Shown here in pieces: positions 59,373 to 64,000 of a DNA stretch of 64,000 nucleotides. The notes beneath the pieces were generated by a model. That model was not told the origin of the DNA. It was given only the letters and a program-made list of their open reading frames with translations, and made no database searches. Numbering within the stretch: the first letter of the stretch is position 1; each line of letters opens with the position of its first letter. The stretch spans positions 124,001 through 188,000 of the forward strand of contig NZ_JACBYW010000007.1 in NCBI RefSeq assembly GCF_013408175.1, written 5' to 3'. This DNA comes from Actinopolyspora biskrensis (lineage in GTDB: Bacteria > Actinomycetota > Actinomycetes > Mycobacteriales > Pseudonocardiaceae). The position numbers and the translations under genes are program-made.

Positions 59373-59620
59373 GAACGCAAGCCTAGTGGCCGTCCGGGGC
59401 CAGGCCCACCGGTTCGGCCCCGGAGAGTGCGCGGACTGGGCTGCTCGACTGCAGGCGTGGTCGTTTCGGCGCTGCCCGTGCCGGAAGAGGAACCCCGACC
59501 CGGCCAACGGCCCGGGCGGAAAGCCCCGTCAGGGGTTCGCGCGGAGCGACTCGTCCGGAGGGCCGGTCGCGGGCCGGTTCCGGTGCCGTGCCGCGTGCGG
59601 GCGCTCGCCCGCGGCGAGCC

Positions 59621-61027
59621 TCACGGCTGCTGCGGTCCGACCGAACCGATCGGCGGGAAGTTCCCGGTCCCCGGCACGGTCGTGGTGCGCGGGTCCTGCT
59701 GAGTCTCGCCGCCCGTCCGGGTGACCGGCTCCGAGAACGCGTCCTGGGACTCCGCCTGGTCCGGTTCCCTGTCCTGCTCCCGCTGCGCCAGCTCCTCGTG
59801 CAGCTTCCGCAGCAGGTTGCGCTCCCGGTCGGTGAGTTTGGCGTCCACGGCCGCGGGAACGTTCGGATTGGACGCGGGCTCCTCCTGCTCGGACGGAGCG
59901 GAGGGCGAGAGCTCCGAGCCGCCGTCCGTGGCGGGAGCGGGTTCCTCCGTGAAGGCGGGGATCCCGGCGGAGGCCGGGAAACTCATCGGATCCGGGTGGT
60001 CCTCGGGTTCGGGAAACTCACGGTCGGGAAACTCCCGAGGTGCCGCTCCGGAGATGTCAGCGGCAGGGCGGTCGCCCACGATGAAGCCGGTTTCCTCCGG
60101 GTCCGGTTCGCTCGACGAGTGCCGCTCTCCCCGGTAAGGGGCGTAAGCGGGCAGGTCCTCGATGGGAGGAAGCCCCTGCGGGGGGAAGTCGGACCGGTCG
60201 CTTTCACCGTACTCGGCAGCGGGCCACTCGGCCGTCGTGCCCACCGCAGGCGGATCGAGGTCGGGCTCCTCCCTCATCGCGAGGGAGTCGTGCTGCTGCC
60301 GTGCTCGCGTCGGCGGTGGTTCGGGAAACGTCTCCTGGTGGTGCGCCTGCTTCGCGAGGTCCTCGAAGGAGTGGTTCCCGCGCACTTCCTGTCTCGTGGA
60401 CTCGGGCCGGGGCGAGGAGGTGCGGTCCAGCTCCACCTCGTGGGAGACGGTCAGCGCGTCGCGGTGGTAGTCGGGCAGTTCGCCGCCGGTTTCGAAGGCC
60501 TCGACCGAGCAGCCTATGCCGGACCGCCGCAGTGCCTGCACGAGCTGGTACCCGGTCGGTCCGACGGCGGTCGATCCGTCCACTTCGGCCAGCAGTACTC
60601 TGCGGGGAACCGCTTCGGCCGCGACTCCGGCCGCCGTGGTCCGTGCCGCGCACCACAGCGAACGCAGGTTCGGCAGCCGGGGAGCGACCGCGCGCAGTGC
60701 CGCGGCGAGGTCGTCGACCCGTTCCGGCTCGGTGAACCTGTGCGGTTCCGAGGTGCCGGGTTCGCCCGGTACGAGCCGCTCGGCCAGCCCGCTGCGCGAG
60801 TTGGCCTGCCCGAGGACCGTCGAGAGCTCGCGCTGTTCCGCGCGGCTCACCGCGATTCCGCCTGCCAGCAGCGAGCCGGTGACGAGCTCGGCGGCGACAT
60901 CGGTCTGACCCGCTCCCGCGAGCTCGCGTGCAGTGTTGACCGCGTCGTCGTCCAACCGGCCGGTGAGGGCCAGCAGCAGGTCGTGCAGCCGCTCGGCCGG
61001 CCCGGCGCCGTCTGCCACGTCCACCAC
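59621..61027 (-). CDS. Uncharacterised protein with disordered acidic C-terminus
   Basis: A 468-residue protein from a GTG with AAGGAG at good spacing. The first 200 residues are folded: a helical part (ERLHDLLLALTGRLDDDAVN) and an alpha/beta part ending SVEAFETGGELPDYHRDALT. The rest is Pro/Glu/Ser-rich and disordered, with a short coiled coil near residue 410. The folded part resembles the product of the upstream gene, including the ELPDYH motif. I do not recognise the family. No signal peptide or membrane helix is seen. It follows the paralogue after 47 bp. Confidence 0.75.
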   Translation of the reverse strand: MVDVADGAGPAERLHDLLLALTGRLDDDAVNTARELAGAGQTDVAAELVTGSLLAGGIAVSRAEQRELSTVLGQANSRSGLAERLVPGEPGTSEPHRFTEPERVDDLAAALRAVAPRLPNLRSLWCAARTTAAGVAAEAVPRRVLLAEVDGSTAVGPTGYQLVQALRRSGIGCSVEAFETGGELPDYHRDALTVSHEVELDRTSSPRPESTRQEVRGNHSFEDLAKQAHHQETFPEPPPTRARQQHDSLAMREEPDLDPPAVGTTAEWPAAEYGESDRSDFPPQGLPPIEDLPAYAPYRGERHSSSEPDPEETGFIVGDRPAADISGAAPREFPDREFPEPEDHPDPMSFPASAGIPAFTEEPAPATDGGSELSPSAPSEQEEPASNPNVPAAVDAKLTDRERNLLRKLHEELAQREQDREPDQAESQDAFSEPVTRTGGETQQDPRTTTVPGTGNFPPIGSVGPQQP

Positions 61028-61074
61028 GGGGTTCTCCTTATTTCTGCGGGCGTGTCCTGTCCTGTTCCGCGCGG

Positions 61075-61704
61075 TCAGTTCTGGCCGACGAGTTCGCCGC
61101 TGCCTGTGCAGATCAGGTTCGACGCGGTGTGCGCTCGACCGTGGTAATCGGGGAGCTCGACGCCGGCGGGAAGCACCTCGACCAGCGGGGCGTGGTTTCC
61201 GAGGGCGCGGAGGATCCGTTGGATCTCCCCCGTGAGTTCGACCGGGTCCCCGGAGGTGGTTATCAGCACCACCCGGACCGGTGAGTCATCACTCGCGGTG
61301 TCCCGACGCCAGCTGCCGCGCACCTCGTGGACCCCGGGGCGTCCTCTCAGGGAGGCGCCGAGCACGAGGGCTTCCGAGTCCCCCTTGTCGTCGGTGGGCC
61401 CCGTTGCGGTGAACGAGTACCGCCCCGTGCGGGGCCCCTCGGTCGACGGTTCGGCGGGCAGTATCGCGCCCACCACCGCCGGATCGGCCCCGAGGGGCAG
61501 CAGCGCGTCGGAGAGCAGGCGGTGCTCCTCGTCGGTGAGCCCGATGCGCTCGCGCAGCAGGTGCTTGGGCAGGGAAACGGCGAGGACTTCCTCGGCGCCA
61601 CCGGCCAACCAGTCGCGGTAACGCCACAGCGAATCGTTCGGGATCCGGTCGGCGAGGTGGAGCAGCAGCTCGTGACACAACAGGCCGGTTTCGCGGTCGG
61701 TCAC
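61075..61704 (-). CDS. Uncharacterised protein, paralogue of the next gene
   Basis: A 209-residue soluble protein from a GTG with AGGAGGGG about 10 nt upstream. It has a helical N-terminal half (ETGLLCHELLLHLADRIPND, then LWRYRDWLAGGAEEVLAVSL) and an alpha/beta C-terminal half ending EVLPAGVELPDYHGRAHTAS. Both halves align loosely with the first 200 residues of the downstream gene, so the two probably arose by duplication. No catalytic motif was recognised. Probably co-transcribed with its paralogue. Confidence 0.75.
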   Translation of the reverse strand: MTDRETGLLCHELLLHLADRIPNDSLWRYRDWLAGGAEEVLAVSLPKHLLRERIGLTDEEHRLLSDALLPLGADPAVVGAILPAEPSTEGPRTGRYSFTATGPTDDKGDSEALVLGASLRGRPGVHEVRGSWRRDTASDDSPVRVVLITTSGDPVELTGEIQRILRALGNHAPLVEVLPAGVELPDYHGRAHTASNLICTGSGELVGQN

Positions 61705-61868
61705 CTCTTGTCATCCCCTCCTGGGGCTCTCCCCAGCACGCTGCGTTGAACGATCACCCTCGCCGTGCATCCGTATGGGTGATTTTCCTCTGGAAATCTC
61801 GGCGATCAACCCGCGACACGCGCGGGAGGATCACGCACGGTTCACTGTAAGCAGGCTTGACCGAGTGT

Positions 61869-61906
61869 TCGCGGGGGAGGCACCTCACGAGGAGTCCTCC
61901 CCGCGA
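61869..61906 (-). terminator. Hairpin downstream of the RidA-like gene
   Basis: TCGCGGGGGAGG pairs with CCTCCCCGCGA with one bulge, about 120 bp past the RidA-like stop. The rest of the gap 61705-62025 shows no gene. Confidence 0.5.
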
Positions 61907-62025
61907 CACGAAGTGCCGCACCCGCTGCCCCCGGCAGCGTGTTCAGCGGGCCGGCGGCACGGGAGCTCGTCCGCCGGAGGGAAGCGGTTCGCCACCTCTT
62001 CGTGGCGTCCGGCGCCGCCCGCGGT

Positions 62026-62493
62026 TCACGCGGTGGTGTCGATCTCCGCGATCAGTTCGACTTCCACCGGAGCACCGAGGGGGAGCTCCGCCACTCCCAC
62101 GGCGGAGCGAGCGTGGGTGCCCGCGTCCCCGAAGACCTCCCCGAGCAGTTCCGAGGCGCCGTTGAGCACGGCGGGCTGCGCGCTGAACCCCTCGGCCGAG
62201 GCGACGAAACCGACGACCTTGACCACACCGGCCAGCGAGTCCAACCCCACCAGACCGTGCACGGCCGCGAGGGCGTTCAACGTGCAGATACGCGCGAGTC
62301 GTCGTCCCTCGTCCTGGTCCACCTCCGCGCCGAGCTTGCCCGTCGTGACCAGCTCACCGCCCACGATCGGAAGCTGACCCGCCGTATACACGTGATCTCC
62401 GCTGCGTACGGCCGGAGCGTAGGAGGCAACGGGGCGTGCCACCTCGGGCAGCTCCACTCCGATCTCGGCCAGTCGCTGTGTCCACTTGTGCAT
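62026..62493 (-). CDS. RidA/YjgF/YER057c/UK114-family protein (Rv3678c-like)
   Basis: A 155-residue RidA-superfamily protein. It has the barrel-forming VARPVASYAPAVRSGDHVYT and AGQLPIVGGELVTTGKLGAE and the closing VGVAELPLGAPVEVELIAEI segment. The key Arg of active RidA deaminases near the end (normally R in ARxxVxVxxLP) is present as HARSAVGVAELP. It may deaminate reactive imines or have another small-molecule role. It occupies the Rv3678c position. AGGAG lies about 14 nt before the ATG, a long spacing. Confidence 0.9.
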   Translation of the reverse strand: MHKWTQRLAEIGVELPEVARPVASYAPAVRSGDHVYTAGQLPIVGGELVTTGKLGAEVDQDEGRRLARICTLNALAAVHGLVGLDSLAGVVKVVGFVASAEGFSAQPAVLNGASELLGEVFGDAGTHARSAVGVAELPLGAPVEVELIAEIDTTA

Positions 62494-62597
62494 TCGGCAA
62501 CCCCAATCTCCTGCCCCGCGGGCCGCCCCCGGCCGGTGCTCCGCGGTTCGACGTGCCCTGCCGGGGCCGGGGACGGGACTTCTCGGCGCGATCCCGG

Positions 62598-62635
62598 AAA
62601 GCCCTCGGAAGACTACAAAGCCCTCGGAAGACTAC
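62598..62635 (+). repeat. Exact tandem duplication of 19 bp
   Basis: AAAGCCCTCGGAAGACTAC is repeated exactly twice with no gap, in the intergenic region between the DUF4177 gene and the RidA-like gene. Confidence 0.9.
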
Positions 62636-62681
62636 GGAGGGAAACCCGCACGCCGAGCGGACCCGCCGTGCGGGTGCGTGA

Positions 62682-62837
62682 TCATTCCTTGGCGCGCTTC
62701 ATGTAGGCGACCATCTGTTCACCGGTCGGACCGGGCAGAACGGCGACGAGCTCCCAGCCGTCCTCGCCCCACTGGTCGAGTATCTGCTTGGTCGCGTGGC
62801 TGAGCAGCGGTACTGTCGAGTACTCCCACTTGGTCAT
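62682..62837 (-). CDS. DUF4177-type small protein
   Basis: A 51-residue protein starting MTKWEYSTVPLLSHATKQIL and ending AYMKRAKE. It contains the conserved QWGEDGWELVAVLPGP core of DUF4177. A nearly identical small protein occupies the same place in mycobacteria, between the RidA-like and GET3-like genes. Function unknown. The ATG is followed by the family's usual TKWEY. It is too short for a 60-residue cutoff. Confidence 0.9.
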   Translation of the reverse strand: MTKWEYSTVPLLSHATKQILDQWGEDGWELVAVLPGPTGEQMVAYMKRAKE

Positions 62838-62995
62838 GGCGCCACCCTACTAACCGGAGTCCGCGCCGGGTGACTCGCGTGGGCGGCCGCGTCGGCGCGC
62901 GGAGTGGGAGAGCACCGCTCCGGGCCGCTGTCGGACCGGGGGCCCGCCGAACGGTGTTTTTCCGCCGCGGGCGGACACGAACCCTCCGCCGGGCC

Positions 62996-63001
62996 TAGGC
63001 T
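62996..63001 (+). promoter_or_regulatory. -10 box of the GET3-like gene, leaderless start
   Basis: TAGGCT ends 6 nt before the GTG at 63008, so transcription should start at the start codon. There is no SD. Confidence 0.6.
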
Positions 63002-63007
63002 GATCGC

Positions 63008-64000
63008 GTGAGTTCTGAATGGGACCGCCAACTGGACCACGCCAGGCTGCACTTCGTCAGCGGCAAGGGCGGCGCGGGCAAGACGACCGCGGCGGCCTCA
63101 CTCGCCTTGGCGCTCGCCACCGGAGGCCGCAGGGTGCTGCTGGTCGAGGTGGAGGGCAGACAGGGGCTGGCGCAGCTCTTCGACACTCCTCCGCTGGAGT
63201 ACTCGGAGCGCCGGTTGGCCGCCGCCCCCGGCGGCGGTGAGGTGAAGGCGCTGGCGATCGAGGCGGAGGCCGCCCTGCTCGAGTACCTCGCCATGTACTA
63301 CAGCCTCGGCTTCGCCGGTCGCACCCTGCGCAAGATGGGGGCCATCGAGTTCGCGACGACGCTGGCCCCGGGGCTGCGAGACGTCCTGTTCACGGGCAAG
63401 ATCAAGGAGTGCGTCCGGCGGACCGACTCCAACGGGCGGTACAGCTACGACGCCGTGGTGGTCGACGCGCCCCCGACCGGCAGGATCGTCAAGTTCCTGG
63501 ACGTCACCCGTGCGATGGCGGATCTGGCGCGGATGGGGCCGATCCACGGGCAGAGCGAGGACGTGGTCGCGCTGCTGCACTCCTCGGACACCGTGGTGCA
63601 CCTGGTGACCCTGCCGGAGCAGCTACCGGTCAGAGAGACCCTGGAGACGGTGGACGAGCTGGCCGCGGCCGACCTGCGCCCGGGGGCCGTGCTGCTCAAC
63701 CGCGCCCGCCCGGCCCGGCTGGCTACCCGCTCGGTGTCGGCCGCTGCGGATGGCAGAGTGGACGCGAGCCGGATCCGGGGCGGGCTGGAGTCGGCCGGGC
63801 TGGACTGGGACGACGAAGTGCTCGACGGGCTGGTCGCCGAGACCGTCGAGCACGCGACCAGGGCGAGCGCGGAACTCTCGGCACGGGAACAACTCCACGG
63901 CACCGGTCTTCCCTCGCTCGATCTGGCGGAGTACGTGGACGGGATCGATGTGGCCGCGCTGTACGAGTTGGCCGAGGAGCTCGTCGCCCGCGGTGTCGGA
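63008..64000 (+). CDS. ArsA/GET3-family ATPase (runs off the window)
   Basis: The first 331 residues of an anion-transporting-ATPase-family protein, equivalent to Rv3679. The deviant Walker A is FVSGKGGAGKTTAAASLALA, with the signature Lys of the ArsA/MinD group. VVVDAPPTGRIVKFLDV is the switch II motif and VHLVTLPEQLPVRETLETVD follows. In mycobacteria this gene is paired with a second ArsA-like gene (Rv3680). The true role in bacteria is unsettled; GET3-like membrane targeting or stress protection has been proposed. The C-terminus lies beyond the window. Confidence 0.93.
   Translation, partial: MSSEWDRQLDHARLHFVSGKGGAGKTTAAASLALALATGGRRVLLVEVEGRQGLAQLFDTPPLEYSERRLAAAPGGGEVKALAIEAEAALLEYLAMYYSLGFAGRTLRKMGAIEFATTLAPGLRDVLFTGKIKECVRRTDSNGRYSYDAVVVDAPPTGRIVKFLDVTRAMADLARMGPIHGQSEDVVALLHSSDTVVHLVTLPEQLPVRETLETVDELAAADLRPGAVLLNRARPARLATRSVSAAADGRVDASRIRGGLESAGLDWDDEVLDGLVAETVEHATRASAELSAREQLHGTGLPSLDLAEYVDGIDVAALYELAEELVARGVG

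Noticed and set aside
59440-59500. Further copy of the dispersed repeat near 59450
   Set aside because: Only short matches such as TTTCGGCGCTGCCCG remain; similarity is too low to claim.

Overview
The window is high-GC (about 70%) actinobacterial chromosome with densely packed genes, many GTG/TTG starts and several apparently leaderless promoters (TAGGCT-type -10 boxes 6-7 nt before a start codon). Gene content and order point to the Pseudonocardiales (Saccharopolyspora/Actinopolyspora-like). Two stretches follow the Mycobacterium tuberculosis map: dnaX-ybaB-recR ... leuA ... ask-asd (compare Rv3721c, Rv3716c-Rv3715c, Rv3710-Rv3708c), and acs ... holin-like protein, MarP, CoA-type NUDIX, TlpA-like thioredoxin, nth, small membrane protein, crp, MBL hydrolase, RidA-like, DUF4177, GET3-like ATPase (compare Rv3667-Rv3679). 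No insertion sequence, prophage, integrase or CRISPR array is visible. The organism assignment is an inference.

Layout. 1-0.9 kb: two secreted proteins on the minus strand. 1.2-1.7 kb: tRNA-Ser(GGA) and the small SRP RNA. 1.8-5.9 kb: dnaX, ybaB/ebfC, recR and a uridine-kinase-like P-loop protein. 6.4-12.3 kb: a five-gene oligopeptide-type ABC importer. 12.4-18 kb: a small DUF397-like gene, leuA with a leader peptide and an SD-sequestering hairpin, a tandem pair of small membrane proteins, a nitroreductase and a PIG-V-like membrane mannosyltransferase. 18.2-24 kb: ask-asd, then an FGGY gluconokinase and GntP permease. 24.7-28 kb: a DUF3558 lipoprotein with an acidic partner, and a Fur-family repressor with a catalase.

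28.3-38.8 kb is the most distinctive region. It holds a GT87 membrane mannosyltransferase, two dynamin-like GTPases overlapping by 4 nt (IniC-like and IniA-like), an IniB-domain low-complexity protein, and, divergent from these, a membrane-anchored Hsp70-like protein followed by a large P-loop/LuxR regulator. The divergent promoter carries spaced direct repeats. I read this as an iniBAC-like envelope-stress module with a dedicated Hsp70-like component and regulator.

38.9-46 kb is mixed metabolism: SAM methyltransferase, HSL-type esterase, NADPH:FMN reductase, Dps, Old Yellow Enzyme, nucleoside hydrolase and a degenerate Fic-fold protein. 46-64 kb is the acs-to-GET3 block, with nhaA and an MFS exporter in places where I do not recall them in M. 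tuberculosis. It carries a consensus CRP palindrome upstream of the crp locus and a candidate structured RNA with a U-tailed terminator downstream of crp. A dispersed intergenic repeat of about 235 bp occurs in two full and several partial copies across the window.
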